DNA of 64,000 nucleotides, from assembly GCF_032823475.1 (NCBI RefSeq), contig NZ_CP127915.1, positions 1,302,001 to 1,366,000 on the forward strand. Reading direction: 5' to 3'. A model generated the notes under the pieces. It was not told where the DNA came from. It made no database searches and saw nothing but the letters and a program-made list of their open reading frames with translations. The position numbers were made by a program, and so were the translations under genes. This stretch comes from Acinetobacter sp. SAAs474. Lineage in GTDB: Bacteria; Pseudomonadota; Gammaproteobacteria; Pseudomonadales; Moraxellaceae. The stretch's first letter is position 1; each line of letters opens with the position of its first letter. Positions 25,423 to 34,276 of this stretch are shown one piece after another.

Positions 25423-25579
25423 TTGATCTGCGGTGATGTTGACGATATAGTCTAATGAAGCGATAAAACTTTGCATGATAAGCACTTAAACGATGTTATG
25501 TATCTTAAGAGGATATGGGGTATTCCCTTTAGGATTCATAACATACAGTTTAACTCAGATCATGACTGGCTAAAAAGCA

Positions 25580-25867
25580 TTAGCATGAGACACGTTGCCA
25601 TACGGCATCTAATGTTTCATTGCCCATGCGACTAAGATGCTCTAGAACGACTTGTTCAAGTTTAGTTTGATCAACTTCATCGGACTGAAATATAATTTCT
25701 ACTTGAAGTGTATCAGTTTGTGGCTGTAAAGAGACGGTTGCAGTCGGCATAAAAATTTGTAGTTGTGTGCTGGTCTCAGTCACATCAAATTTATGTTTCC
25801 AATGGTTGAGTAAACGTTTTGCAATACGATGTGATTGTTGGCTATTAATCGTGGTAAAACTTTTCAT
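25580..25867 (-). CDS. DUF2218 family protein
   Basis: This 95-aa protein matches the small DUF2218 family by layout: an N-terminal helix with SQQSHRIAKRLLNHW, then alternating strands (QIFMPTATVSLQP, DTLQVEIIFQS), then a C-terminal helix with LEQVVLEHLSRMG and a final W. The function is unknown. In other bacteria family members are sometimes found near iron-uptake genes, but there is no such context here. The start ATG at 25867 is preceded by AAGGAAAGAAG on the minus strand, a good ribosome site. It is isolated by 157 bp and 405 bp. Confidence 0.8.
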   Translation of the reverse strand: MKSFTTINSQQSHRIAKRLLNHWKHKFDVTETSTQLQIFMPTATVSLQPQTDTLQVEIIFQSDEVDQTKLEQVVLEHLSRMGNETLDAVWQRVSC

Positions 25868-26272
25868 CTTCTTTCCTTGTTGGGTGCTTTAAAAACTATA
25901 GTATATGATCAATGCTATGCTGCTATTGAGTAAAACTATCTACAGCTCATATCTCAATGGTATTCATTCACTTCAAGACTGTTTAAAAAAACTGATATTT
26001 CTGACTGTAAGTTTGATTTACACAATTGATGATAAAAATGATGGATGGATGTAAAGATCTTAAAATGGGACTGAAATAAACTTAAAAGTTATTTTTATTT
26101 GATCATTTTACAGAAAAAACTTATCTATGACTTAGGTGAGTTAGAATATAAGGGTGTTATGCGCTGAAGTAAACAAATCAAGCAACGATGATCAGATTTA
26201 TTTTAATCAGATGGCAGGTTGAATAGTTTGTTATAATTGTTTTACCTATCTTGATCATAGCCAGGTTCATTC
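25868..26272 (+). other. Intergenic region before rpe
   Basis: This is 405 bp with no supported gene. A TATAAT element at 26232-26237, about 36 bp before the rpe start, is the likely -10 box; no clear -35 box accompanies it. The DUF2218 gene is divergent, so its promoter is in the left part. Confidence 0.5.
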
Positions 26273-26959
26273 ATGTCCAAGCCATATTTAATCGCACCGT
26301 CTATTTTATCTGCAGATTTTGCCCGTTTAGGTGAAGAAGTAGATAATGTTTTGGCTGCAGGAGCTGATGTTATTCATTTTGATGTGATGGATAATCACTA
26401 TGTTCCTAATTTAACATTTGGTGCTGGTGTATGTAAGGCATTAAAAAATTATGGTATCCAAGCACCTATTGATGTGCACTTAATGGTATCACCTGTAGAT
26501 CGTTTAATTGGAGATTTTCTAGAAGCTGGTGCAGATATTATTACGTTCCATCCTGAGGCATCAGATCATATAGATCGTTCTTTACAATTAATTAAATCTG
26601 GTGGTGCCAAAGCTGGTTTAGTCTTTAATCCCGCAACACCATTACATTATTTAGATTATGTCATGGATAAAGTTGATCAAATCTTATTAATGAGTGTCAA
26701 TCCTGGTTTTGGTGGGCAAAAATTTATTCCAATGACATTGGAAAAATTACGCCAAGTACGTCACATGATTGATGCTTCTGGTCGTGATATTCGTTTGGAA
26801 GTTGATGGGGGTGTTGGTCCTGCAAATATTCGTGAAATCGCAGAAGCAGGTGCTGATATGTTTGTTGCTGGCTCAGCCATTTTTAATCAGCCAGATTATA
26901 AGGTGGTTATTGATCAAATGCGTCAAGCTTTGGCTCAAGTGGGAACCCACTGTATTTAA
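26273..26959 (+). CDS. rpe: Ribulose-phosphate 3-epimerase
   Basis: Rpe interconverts ribulose 5-phosphate and xylulose 5-phosphate in the pentose phosphate pathway. The 228-aa TIM-barrel protein has the family motifs in order: [14 protein letters not shown], metal ligands in [38 protein letters not shown] and the catalytic Asp in LEVDGGV, ending with [11 protein letters not shown]. 'VNPGFGGQ' is the phosphate-loop hallmark. It is a single gene with its own -10 box (see the preceding gap), and no gph or trpE neighbour is present. Confidence 0.96.
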   Translation: MSKPYLIAPSILSADFARLGEEVDNVLAAGADVIHFDVMDNHYVPNLTFGAGVCKALKNYGIQAPIDVHLMVSPVDRLIGDFLEAGADIITFHPEASDHIDRSLQLIKSGGAKAGLVFNPATPLHYLDYVMDKVDQILLMSVNPGFGGQKFIPMTLEKLRQVRHMIDASGRDIRLEVDGGVGPANIREIAEAGADMFVAGSAIFNQPDYKVVIDQMRQALAQVGTHCI

Positions 26960-27349
26960 TAGATGATATATCACGAAGCAATCACTTTATTGCTGTGGAT
27001 AACTTTATGGATATCTATGTTGATAACGGTGATCATAGCTGATGCATATTAGCATAAATTTAAGCATAACAGATTAAAAAAAGGACGATTATTGTTTATT
27101 TATTGGTCTGTTGTGCGAATTTTACTCGCTTTTGTGTCGACAAAAGTAATTTTTAAATAATATATCAATAATGATTATTGAATCTTATATTGACCATAAA
27201 TCATGCAGTCTAATCTACGGGTATTTATTACAGTTGGTTGCAATATGTAATCAAATTGTTTCAATTGATACTTTTTTTATTGAGCAATCGTGATGATTCC
27301 GTTATTCTCTGCGCCACTTAAAAGAAGTAGCTTAAATCAAAGGTGAGTT
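26960..27349 (+). other. Intergenic region before the copper cluster
   Basis: This is 390 bp, AT-rich, with no supported gene. A partial dyad TTACA-13 bp-TGTAA (27228-27250) lies about 100 bp upstream of the copper genes and could be an operator for a copper-responsive regulator. That is a guess from position and shape only. A few repeated TATATTGA-like stretches occur without clear structure. Confidence 0.4.
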
Positions 27350-27793
27350 TTGTCTATATTCAAAAACAAACGTTGTTGGTTTGTTTATCTCATAATTTTT
27401 TTTATGGGATGGAATAGTATCGCCTTCGCTTCTTTACAACATCATATGCCAGCGCAGCATCATGTTCAGCATAAAATGGTGCATATGGTGAGTTTGTCTT
27501 TAACCACTAAAGATCTTCATCATAAAGCCAATTGTCAACAGCATCTGTCACAGACTCATACCGTTTCAGATGGTTGTGATGTATGGTCAGCTCAACAGCA
27601 TCATCAGCATGAAAACTGTCAAGATTGTTCTTCTATGTTATGTCAGAACGCTTGGCCTTGTTTAGATTTTAATGCTGTAGCGATCATAGTGTCGAATCAC
27701 TTAAATAGCCATCGTGCTGTGCTGAACTCTAAATATCTTATTCATCCTTTAAAAGGATATAAACGAGACGTATTGCGTCCTCCGCAGACCTAA
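27350..27793 (+). CDS. Small His-rich exported protein of the copper cluster
   Basis: I do not recognise a named family for this 147-aa protein. It starts at TTG 27350 with AAAGGTGAG just upstream; no better ATG exists before the hydrophobic segment. The N-terminus has a basic run and a hydrophobic stretch (WFVYLIIFFMGWNSIAFA), a likely signal peptide with cleavage after AFA. The mature part is rich in His, Gln and Met with HQHENCQDCSSMLC, so it probably binds metal. It ends KRDVLRPPQT, like small proteins found beside copAB in related bacteria. It lies 42 bp before copA, so a role in copper handling is inferred from context and composition. Confidence 0.72.
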   Translation: MSIFKNKRCWFVYLIIFFMGWNSIAFASLQHHMPAQHHVQHKMVHMVSLSLTTKDLHHKANCQQHLSQTHTVSDGCDVWSAQQHHQHENCQDCSSMLCQNAWPCLDFNAVAIIVSNHLNSHRAVLNSKYLIHPLKGYKRDVLRPPQT

Positions 27794-27835
27794 TCCTTAA
27801 ATTATTTTAATGTTTATTATTTTTAAGGATAAGTC

Positions 27836-29683
27836 ATGTCTATTCAAAAATCACAGTATGTTTTACTGACTGTTGCTGTATGCCTTTCAACAACATCTTG
27901 GGCCGCAGTTCGTGAATATCAGCTTTATATTGATGAAGCTTACGTTAATATTACGGGTAAACCTGTCAAAAAAATTACAGTAAATGGCCAATTTCCTGCA
28001 CCTGCATTAGTGTTTGAAGAGGGAGATGATGCCATTATTCGAGTTCATAATCGCCTAAAAGATCAAGATACTTCAATTCATTGGCATGGATTATTATTAC
28101 CAGGTTTAATGGATGGTGTGCCGGGGTTTAATCAGTTTAATGCGATTAAGCCCAATCAAAGTTTTGTCTATCAATTTAAAGTGCGTCAAAATGGTACATA
28201 TTGGTACCATGCACATTCCAAAGGTCAAGAACAAGATGGTTTATATGGCGCATTAACAATTTATCCGCAGCACAAGCAGCCGATTGCAGCACATGAAATC
28301 ACTGATCGTGATTATGTCATTATGCTATCTGACTTTCATGAGTCAACCAGTGAGCAAATTTTTGCCAATTTAAAAAAATCAGCAGAATATTATCAAAATA
28401 AAAGAGAAACATTATTTGATTTAATTAGACAAGTAAAACAGCAAGGCATTCAAAAAACTTGGCAACAACGTGCAATGTGGAATCAAATGAGAATGTTAAG
28501 AACAGATCTCTCTGATGTAACTGGCTATACGTTTTTAGTTAATGGTCAAACACCACAGCAAAATTGGCAAGCGATGTTTAAACAAGGTGAAAAGATTCGC
28601 TTACGCTTTATTAATGCCTCAGCGATGTCTTTTTTTGATGTCAGAATTCCCAATTTAAAAATGACGGTGGTCAGTGCAGATGGTCAAGCAGTTAAACCAG
28701 TACCTGTTGATGAGTTTCGCATAGGTGCTGCAGAAACTTATGATGTCATTGTTGAACCACAGCAGCCCTATTATCAAATTCAAGCAGAATCTATTGATCG
28801 TACTGGATTTGCGTTAGCAAGTTTGATGGATGAAGCGCATTCTCAGCCCGTTAGCATCACTGAACCTGTTGCCCGACCACGTGCATTGTTGACGATGGAA
28901 GATATGGGCCATGGTGAGATGACAGCTTCTGAACAGCATGATCATAAAATGCCAGAATCCATGCTAACCAACAATGATGATTTACAGCACAATCAACCAC
29001 ATGAGTCGATGCATGTAGCTAAAGATAGATCAGGCTTTGAGGCACAAGATCATCGTACAGCGATGAGTACGAGTATGGAAAAAGATACTGATCTATCAGG
29101 ACATGAGGCGATGTCTAAGCATGTTAATCATTTAACTGAAAGTACAGCAACTGAAACTTTAGGTTGGGCTAATGCTTCAACACCTGTGGGTGCAAAAGCA
29201 TTACAGTATTCTGATTTACAGGCACTGGTCCCTCAAAAAGATCTGCGTCCAGCCGAGCGTGAGCTCACCATTCATTTAGGTGGCAATATGGAACGCTATA
29301 TATGGACGATCAATGGTAAAAAATTTAATGAAGCAGAACCTTTTCACGTTAAATATGGTGAACGAGTTCGCTTAAAATTTGTGAATGATACGATGATGGC
29401 TCATCCAATGCATTTACATGGTATGTTTATGCAGTTAGAAAATGGGCAATCTATCACAAATATGCCAAATAAGCATACTATCGTGATTCCGCCAGGAAAG
29501 ACGATGACAGCCTTATTGACAGCCGATGAGTTAGGAGAATGGGCGATTCATTGTCATCTTCTTTATCATATGAGTGCGGGCATGATGAATAAAATGATCA
29601 TTGCGCATGTCGATAACGAATCAAAAATAAAAAATGACTTAAATCAAATAAAAATTACAGGAGGTCAGCATGAACATCATTAA
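27836..29683 (+). CDS. copA: Copper-resistance multicopper oxidase CopA
   Basis: This periplasmic multicopper oxidase of the CopA/PcoA type is thought to bind and oxidise Cu(I). The 615-aa protein has a Sec-type signal (VLLTVAVCLSTTSWA); the twin-arginine motif common in CopA is absent. Copper ligands are HWHG (82-85), YHAHS (124-128), HPMHLHG (523-529) and HCHLLYHMSAGM (572-583), giving the type 1 and trinuclear sites. Residues 354-440 are an inserted Met/His-rich segment (MEDMGHGEM, ESMHVAKD, HEAMSKHVNH) likely to bind extra copper. AAGGATAAGTC precedes the ATG. Its end overlaps copB by 14 nt. Confidence 0.94.
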   Translation: MSIQKSQYVLLTVAVCLSTTSWAAVREYQLYIDEAYVNITGKPVKKITVNGQFPAPALVFEEGDDAIIRVHNRLKDQDTSIHWHGLLLPGLMDGVPGFNQFNAIKPNQSFVYQFKVRQNGTYWYHAHSKGQEQDGLYGALTIYPQHKQPIAAHEITDRDYVIMLSDFHESTSEQIFANLKKSAEYYQNKRETLFDLIRQVKQQGIQKTWQQRAMWNQMRMLRTDLSDVTGYTFLVNGQTPQQNWQAMFKQGEKIRLRFINASAMSFFDVRIPNLKMTVVSADGQAVKPVPVDEFRIGAAETYDVIVEPQQPYYQIQAESIDRTGFALASLMDEAHSQPVSITEPVARPRALLTMEDMGHGEMTASEQHDHKMPESMLTNNDDLQHNQPHESMHVAKDRSGFEAQDHRTAMSTSMEKDTDLSGHEAMSKHVNHLTESTATETLGWANASTPVGAKALQYSDLQALVPQKDLRPAERELTIHLGGNMERYIWTINGKKFNEAEPFHVKYGERVRLKFVNDTMMAHPMHLHGMFMQLENGQSITNMPNKHTIVIPPGKTMTALLTADELGEWAIHCHLLYHMSAGMMNKMIIAHVDNESKIKNDLNQIKITGGQHEHH

Positions 29684-30494
29684 CCTCATGCATATGCGTA
29701 TTTTAGGTACATCATTACTTTTAACCATGACATCTGCTTATGCACAACAGGATAAAAATAATATCAAATCAAATGACTATAGCGAAGAAGCTGCTGAAAA
29801 TCATGCATCAGATAGTCCACAATTAAGTGCGGATGATCATTTATCTGAACATGGTGGTCAACTTCATCAGTCGACCGAAGTGGAAACAAAATGGCTGAAT
29901 GAAAATGGTCATAATGTTTGGCATAGTCAGTTAGAAAGCCGCATTGGTACAGATGAAAACCAACTATTTGTGCAAATTAATATGGAGAAAGCTGAATCTG
30001 AAAAACCGGCCTATGATGCTAAAGTGATGTATGGGCGAGCAATTGCCGAGTTTTGGAATGCGCAAATTGGCTTACGACATTATCGTCAAACAGAGCAACA
30101 GGCTGAAAAAAACCAAACCTACGCTGCTATTGGTTTACATGGTTTAGCCCGTTATTTTTTTGATACGGATATTTATATCTATGCTGGAAAAGATCGGCAA
30201 TTTTTAATGACTGCTGAATTTGATCGAGATATTTTGATTACACAAAAGTTGATTGCACAACCGTATTTACATAGTGAAATTGTCTTTAGTGATCAATCAA
30301 AATATGCAAAAAAAACAGGAATTAATCATATTAGTGCTGGTTTGGAAACACGTTATGAAATCACTAAACAAATTATGCCTTTTATTGAAGTAGGCTATAA
30401 ATATGAAAAAGGTCATCCAGAAACATTATGGCAAGAGCATGAAACTTATTCACATGGCTGGTTATATGGTGCTGGAGTAAAATTCTTATTTTAA
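29670..30494 (+). CDS. copB: Copper-resistance outer-membrane protein CopB
   Basis: CopB/PcoB is an outer-membrane beta-barrel that works with CopA in periplasmic copper tolerance. The start ATG 29670 has a strong AGGAGG 5 nt upstream and overlaps the copA end, so the genes are translationally coupled. The 274-aa protein has a signal peptide (ILGTSLLLTMTSAYA), a short acidic and His-containing linker, then repeated amphipathic strands from about residue 78 (WHSQLESRIG, AEFWNAQIGLRHY), ending in F (WLYGAGVKFLF) as outer-membrane proteins do. The linker is shorter and less Met-rich than in plasmid-borne PcoB. It is the last gene of the cluster; a perfect hairpin follows. Confidence 0.93.
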   Translation: MNIINLMHMRILGTSLLLTMTSAYAQQDKNNIKSNDYSEEAAENHASDSPQLSADDHLSEHGGQLHQSTEVETKWLNENGHNVWHSQLESRIGTDENQLFVQINMEKAESEKPAYDAKVMYGRAIAEFWNAQIGLRHYRQTEQQAEKNQTYAAIGLHGLARYFFDTDIYIYAGKDRQFLMTAEFDRDILITQKLIAQPYLHSEIVFSDQSKYAKKTGINHISAGLETRYEITKQIMPFIEVGYKYEKGHPETLWQEHETYSHGWLYGAGVKFLF

Positions 30495-30561
30495 CGTAGG
30501 ATGCAAATGATACTGTGGTAAATTAAAGTATAATACTTTAATTGATTTACAATATTATTTG

Positions 30562-30598
30562 GCTGTAAAACTTGCTCCTTAGTAGCAAGTTTTACAGC
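30562..30598. terminator. Perfect hairpin after copB
   Basis: GCTGTAAAACTTGCT and its exact complement AGCAAGTTTTACAGC are separated by 7 nt, giving a perfect 15-bp stem 67 bp after copB. There is no T-tract, so it may be a processing or stability element, or a weak terminator, rather than a classical one. Confidence 0.55.
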
Positions 30599-30773
30599 TA
30601 TTAGTTGCTAGCGTTATAGGCAATATTGCCATGCTTTACATCATTTTAGCTCTCATACCAATCTATTGACTATAAAGGCATACTTTTAATAGGGTTTTTT
30701 AGGTCTTCTAAGCCATAAAGAATGCTATAGTATCATTTTAATTTTTTCTCTTTTTGCCTTGTTTGAGGGTTTT

Positions 30774-31121
30774 ATGTCTTTACCTAACTGTCCAAAATGT
30801 CAATCAGAATATACCTATGAAGATGGGGCTTTATTGATTTGTCCAGAATGTGCTTATGAATGGCAAGAAAAACAACAGGAATTCATTGAGCAGGAGGTAA
30901 TTGTAATTAAAGATGCACATGGTCAAGTATTGGCTGATGGTGATACTGTAAGTGTAATTAAAGATTTAAAGATTAAAGGCTCATCTGCTGTTGTTAAAGT
31001 GGGTACTAAAGCCAAAAATATCCGTTTACTGACAAATGCTGCCGACGATCATGATATTGATTGTAAAATTGATGGTCTGGGAGCAATGAAGTTAAAATCA
31101 GAATATGTAAAAAAGGTTTAG
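30774..31121 (+). CDS. yjdM: YjdM/PhnA family zinc-ribbon protein
   Basis: This 115-aa protein closely matches E. coli YjdM (PhnA). It starts [18 protein letters not shown] and has a two-Cys-pair zinc ribbon (CPKC and CPEC) followed by a beta-rich domain with [16 protein letters not shown] and the terminal [15 protein letters not shown]. The ATG at 30774 has GAGGG 6 nt upstream; an in-frame codon at 30759 is less likely. Despite the old name, a role as phosphonoacetate hydrolase is not supported for this group and the function remains unknown. It is monocistronic, with an AT-rich upstream region. Confidence 0.9.
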   Translation: MSLPNCPKCQSEYTYEDGALLICPECAYEWQEKQQEFIEQEVIVIKDAHGQVLADGDTVSVIKDLKIKGSSAVVKVGTKAKNIRLLTNAADDHDIDCKIDGLGAMKLKSEYVKKV

Positions 31122-31236
31122 TATCGTTTAAAAATCATGCTAATTATCGCTGAATAAAAGTGCATGTGTGTTTTGTTGCTCTGGCCTTATTGGCATAAAA
31201 CATTCATATTACCTATAAATATTTAGGAATCGTGTT

Positions 31237-31596
31237 ATGCCGCATATACATGTTGAATACTCGGATAATATTGAAAATTTAGCAACACAATCGCTATTAC
31301 TGGCTTTAAACCATTGTTTGGTTGAAGGACAATATGCTGTTGCAGTCGATATTAAAAGTCGAGCGATTGCTCAAACTGATTATTGTATTGGTTTGGCTGA
31401 AAAACAGCAGGCTTATGTGCATGTTAAAGTTTCGCTATTAACAGGGCGTTCTTTAGAGATTCGACAGGAAATTTCTCAAAAAGTATTACAAGTTTTGTCT
31501 GATCAATTGGCTGTTCTTTCATCACCATTAACCATTCAAGCTTGCGTAGAAATTTTTGAAATGCCAGTGGAAACTTATGCTAAAAAAATAATCTAA
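31237..31596 (+). CDS. 5-carboxymethyl-2-hydroxymuconate delta-isomerase family protein
   Basis: This 119-aa protein begins MPHIHVEYSDNIE, the hallmark start of the CHMI (HpaF) family, in which Pro2 becomes the catalytic N-terminal residue after Met removal. The family isomerises 5-carboxymethyl-2-hydroxymuconate in homoprotocatechuate degradation. The later HVKVSLLTGRS segment also fits. No hpa/hpc genes are nearby, so the real substrate here is unknown and a broader tautomerase role is possible. AGGAATCGTGTT precedes the ATG. Confidence 0.82.
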   Translation: MPHIHVEYSDNIENLATQSLLLALNHCLVEGQYAVAVDIKSRAIAQTDYCIGLAEKQQAYVHVKVSLLTGRSLEIRQEISQKVLQVLSDQLAVLSSPLTIQACVEIFEMPVETYAKKII

Positions 31597-31798
31597 TATC
31601 TTGACTGAAAATCGTTAATATTGGATCTAGCCGCTATACAATCAATGAGACATATTGAGGTGATAGCGGCTTAATCGTATTACAGTATCGTAGATCAAAT
31701 TAAAGATGATGATATTATTTATGGTTGATCACTAAGTTGAGGCGTTGCATAAACCTCTGCTGTCGTTTTAATTTTTAATTTAATATAGCTGTATTCTG

Positions 31799-32383
31799 AT
31801 GAAAAAGTTTTTTAAGATTTGTATTGCATTAATCATCATCTTAATCCTTTACTGGTTTGTCTCTCCTTATTGGGTGCTCTATCAAGTTTCACGTGCGATT
31901 GAAAAAAATCAAACTGAACAATTAATTCAATATATTGATTTTCCAAAGGTACGTGAAAGCTTAGAGATACAGGTGAATCAAAAAATAAATCAGGAGTTAG
32001 CGAGGAATCATGTGCTCACACAAGATATGATTGCGCATGGTTTACAGCAACTGATGATCAAACCATTGCTTGACGCAACAATCACACCCGAAATGATCAT
32101 GCTTGTGATGCAAGGTAAATTATTGACAGATCGTTCTTCACAGCAAATAGCTGTATTGAGTGGCTTATGGTTATCAAAAACCTCTCAACTTGATCAATCT
32201 GATGCGAGTTCAGAGATCGTCGCAAATGATGGTGAAAATAAAGTAGAAATTACACAAGCCAGATTCGATACTTGGAATCAATTCCATGTACGTATTGTAC
32301 TTCATCAACATTATCCACTTGAGGTCATTTTACAACCCGAAGCAGGGCAATGGAAAATTGTTAAGCTGATGATTGTCGATTAG
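31799..32383 (+). CDS. DUF2939 domain protein with N-terminal anchor
   Basis: This is a 194-aa protein with one N-terminal membrane helix (FFKICIALIIILILYWFV) and a DUF2939-like region right after it: SPYWVLYQVSRAIEKNQTEQLIQYIDFPKVRESL. That segment (a helix pair with D-F/P-x-V-R-x-SL) is the family's recognition element. The rest is helix and strand with no catalytic motif, ending in a small beta domain (PLEVILQPEAGQWKIVKLMI). It is probably a membrane-anchored protein facing the periplasm. Function unknown. No clear Shine-Dalgarno site precedes the ATG. It stands alone between two gaps. Confidence 0.75.
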   Translation: MKKFFKICIALIIILILYWFVSPYWVLYQVSRAIEKNQTEQLIQYIDFPKVRESLEIQVNQKINQELARNHVLTQDMIAHGLQQLMIKPLLDATITPEMIMLVMQGKLLTDRSSQQIAVLSGLWLSKTSQLDQSDASSEIVANDGENKVEITQARFDTWNQFHVRIVLHQHYPLEVILQPEAGQWKIVKLMIVD

Positions 32384-32756
32384 TATCTACTGGGTCTTTG
32401 TCTGGATAGATTGACATACGCTCATCACTTAAGTGTTGATTATATTAGGTTTTTATCACCTATTGGTATAGCTCGTCGCTTTAGATCGTATACCTGTGCT
32501 TACACGTCATGTGATATAGCAATGCTGTACTTATGTTTAATGATTAAAAAGATTGAGTTTATAAGAACTTGAAATTTATAACAAAAGTAGCTAGATGTTG
32601 GCTTAAATAATATTTTAATGCGCGATAATGTGATTTTTTTAACATTATATTTTATTATTGTGATTTTATTTGCTGTAAACTATGATTGCTTTGATCGTCA
32701 CCAGAATAAAAACAGGATTTAAATATATTAAATCGAGGCTTCATGGGGGTAAGTTA
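32384..32756 (+). other. Intergenic region before the NTF2-like gene
   Basis: This is 373 bp with no clear gene or hairpin. The right third is very AT-rich. TTGTGA near 32659 and TAAACT near 32676 could be a weak promoter for the next gene. Confidence 0.4.
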
Positions 32757-33167
32757 ATGCCAGCAATTTTTATTGGTCATGAATACAGTGCTGAAGAAAT
32801 ATTATTTAAAATTAAACAGTGGGATGATGCTATTGCTCAACTAGATTTAGCAACGATTATTGATCTCTGTGAAAAAGATATTCATATTTTTGATTTGACT
32901 CAACAAGTTGAAGGGACTGAAGAATTAAAATATTTATGGCAATATTACAAATTATATTTTTCAGAAAACATACGTGTCTATCGACGAAAAATCACTATTT
33001 TTGCGCAACCTCATTTAGCGTTTATGTATTGTGATAGTAAAATTGATCATGCCAATCTACAGCAATCCTTACATGTACCTTGGTGTAGAACAACCTTCTG
33101 TTTTCAAAAAAAACATACGTCATGGAAAATTGCTCATCAACATATTTCTTTAGCGCAGTCATGGTAA
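32757..33167 (+). CDS. NTF2-like / SnoaL-type protein
   Basis: This 136-aa protein has the cone-shaped alpha+beta pattern of NTF2-like proteins: an N-terminal helix (AEEILFKIKQWDDAIAQLDLATIIDLC), a strand pair with DIHIFDLTQQVEGTEEL, and a late curved sheet (RRKITIFAQPHLAFMYCDSKI, WCRTTFCFQ, SWKIAHQHIS). The final W-K-I-x-H-x-H-x-S is characteristic of SnoaL/SgcJ-type members, which include ketosteroid isomerase-like folds. I chose ATG 32757 because GGGGGT lies 6 nt upstream; an earlier in-frame ATG at 32682 would add 25 basic residues. The substrate is unknown. Confidence 0.72.
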   Translation: MPAIFIGHEYSAEEILFKIKQWDDAIAQLDLATIIDLCEKDIHIFDLTQQVEGTEELKYLWQYYKLYFSENIRVYRRKITIFAQPHLAFMYCDSKIDHANLQQSLHVPWCRTTFCFQKKHTSWKIAHQHISLAQSW

Positions 33168-33244
33168 ATGTATTGGTCGATATCGGTTTGTATAATATTA
33201 AAATCAACAACAAATCTATTCCAATATTTTAAAAAGGAGCATAA

Positions 33245-33649
33245 ATGGCTTTTCATGATTTCTATCGATTGAGCTCACATGCTGTAATTTTCAATGCACA
33301 ACAGCAAGTCTTATTATTAAAAGCCAATTATGCTGATCATGCTTGGGGATTACCGGGTGGTGGCTTGGATGTGGGTGAAACTATCCATCAGGCATTAATT
33401 CGAGAGTGCTGGGAAGAATTAGCTTGTGAGATAGAGATTGAGTATCTTTCAGGTGTTTATTTTCACTCCGCAGTGATGTCTCACGCTTTTATTTTTAAAT
33501 GTCGATTAAAGGAAAATGCTGCTATCCAATTAAGCACAGAACATTCTGAGTATCGATGGTTTTATCAAGATCAACTTAGTCAGGTACAGCGTATACGAAT
33601 TGAGGACTGTTTAAACTATCAAGGTCAGGTATTCAGTCGCAGTTTTTAA
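33245..33649 (+). CDS. Nudix hydrolase
   Basis: This 134-aa single-domain Nudix protein has the box GGGLDVGETIHQALIRECWEEL, with G-x5-E-x7-RE-x2-EE; the last position that is usually G is Ala (EELACEI). A VLLLKANYADHAWGLPGG segment leads into it. Substrate cannot be told from sequence. AAAGGAGCATAA precedes the ATG. It is the third Nudix gene in the window and the only one with no extra domain. It faces panD convergently, with a bidirectional hairpin between. Confidence 0.88.
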   Translation: MAFHDFYRLSSHAVIFNAQQQVLLLKANYADHAWGLPGGGLDVGETIHQALIRECWEELACEIEIEYLSGVYFHSAVMSHAFIFKCRLKENAAIQLSTEHSEYRWFYQDQLSQVQRIRIEDCLNYQGQVFSRSF

Positions 33650-33692
33650 ATAACGACACGCTTGTTGATGTAGCATTGTAATTTTAGATTGG

Positions 33693-33725
33693 ACGAAAAT
33701 GCTAATCAGTAGGTCTGATTAGCAT
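33693..33725 (-). terminator. Terminator of panD (also serving the convergent Nudix gene)
   Basis: ATGCTAATCAG/CTGATTAGCAT is a perfect 11-bp stem with a 5-nt loop. Read on the minus strand, it is followed by TTTTCG. It lies between the two convergent genes. Confidence 0.75.
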
Positions 33726-33752
33726 GATTGCTTATATTTGAGATGATATATT

Positions 33753-34133
33753 TTAAGCAATTTGTACAGGAATACAGTTAGCAGTATGGTTTACTGTATT
33801 ATCTGGATTTGCATAAACTAAACGTGGTTGATGTGCTTCAGCCTCGGCTTCATTAAAATCACCAAAGGTTGCAATAATCATAAGATCACCAACATCGGCT
33901 TGTAGCGCTGCACCACCATTAACGGAAATAATACCAGAGCCTTCTTCACCACGAATTGCATATGTCGTAAAACGCTTACCGTTTGTCACATTCCACATAT
34001 GAATTTCTTCATATTCACGAATACCAGCTAAATCCAAAAGGATACCATCAATCGCGCAAGAGCCTTCGTAATGTAATTCTGCTTGTGTCACCACACAACG
34101 ATGAATTTTTGCTTTTAATAAACGAGATAGCAT
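33753..34133 (-). CDS. panD: Aspartate 1-decarboxylase
   Basis: PanD makes beta-alanine from aspartate for pantothenate and CoA synthesis. It is made as a proenzyme that self-cleaves between Gly24 and Ser25, seen here as HYEGSCAID, to give a pyruvoyl cofactor. The start at ATG 34133 gives [12 protein letters not shown] and 126 aa, the standard length; an upstream in-frame start would add 17 residues with no family match. Other motifs are [14 protein letters not shown] and [15 protein letters not shown] lies 6-7 nt before the ATG. It follows pth by 143 bp. Confidence 0.96.
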   Translation of the reverse strand: MLSRLLKAKIHRCVVTQAELHYEGSCAIDGILLDLAGIREYEEIHMWNVTNGKRFTTYAIRGEEGSGIISVNGGAALQADVGDLMIIATFGDFNEAEAEAHQPRLVYANPDNTVNHTANCIPVQIA

Positions 34134-34276
34134 GGTTTGTGTCCCCTGAGTTGACGTAAGACCTATGATTTTATGTTTAATCAAACACGGTTTAAAACTT
34201 TCTTTGCTTCAGAAGATGCTGCATTGTGTGCTATAGATCATCTTATGACCAGATAGATTGATGAACGCGTGTGAAT

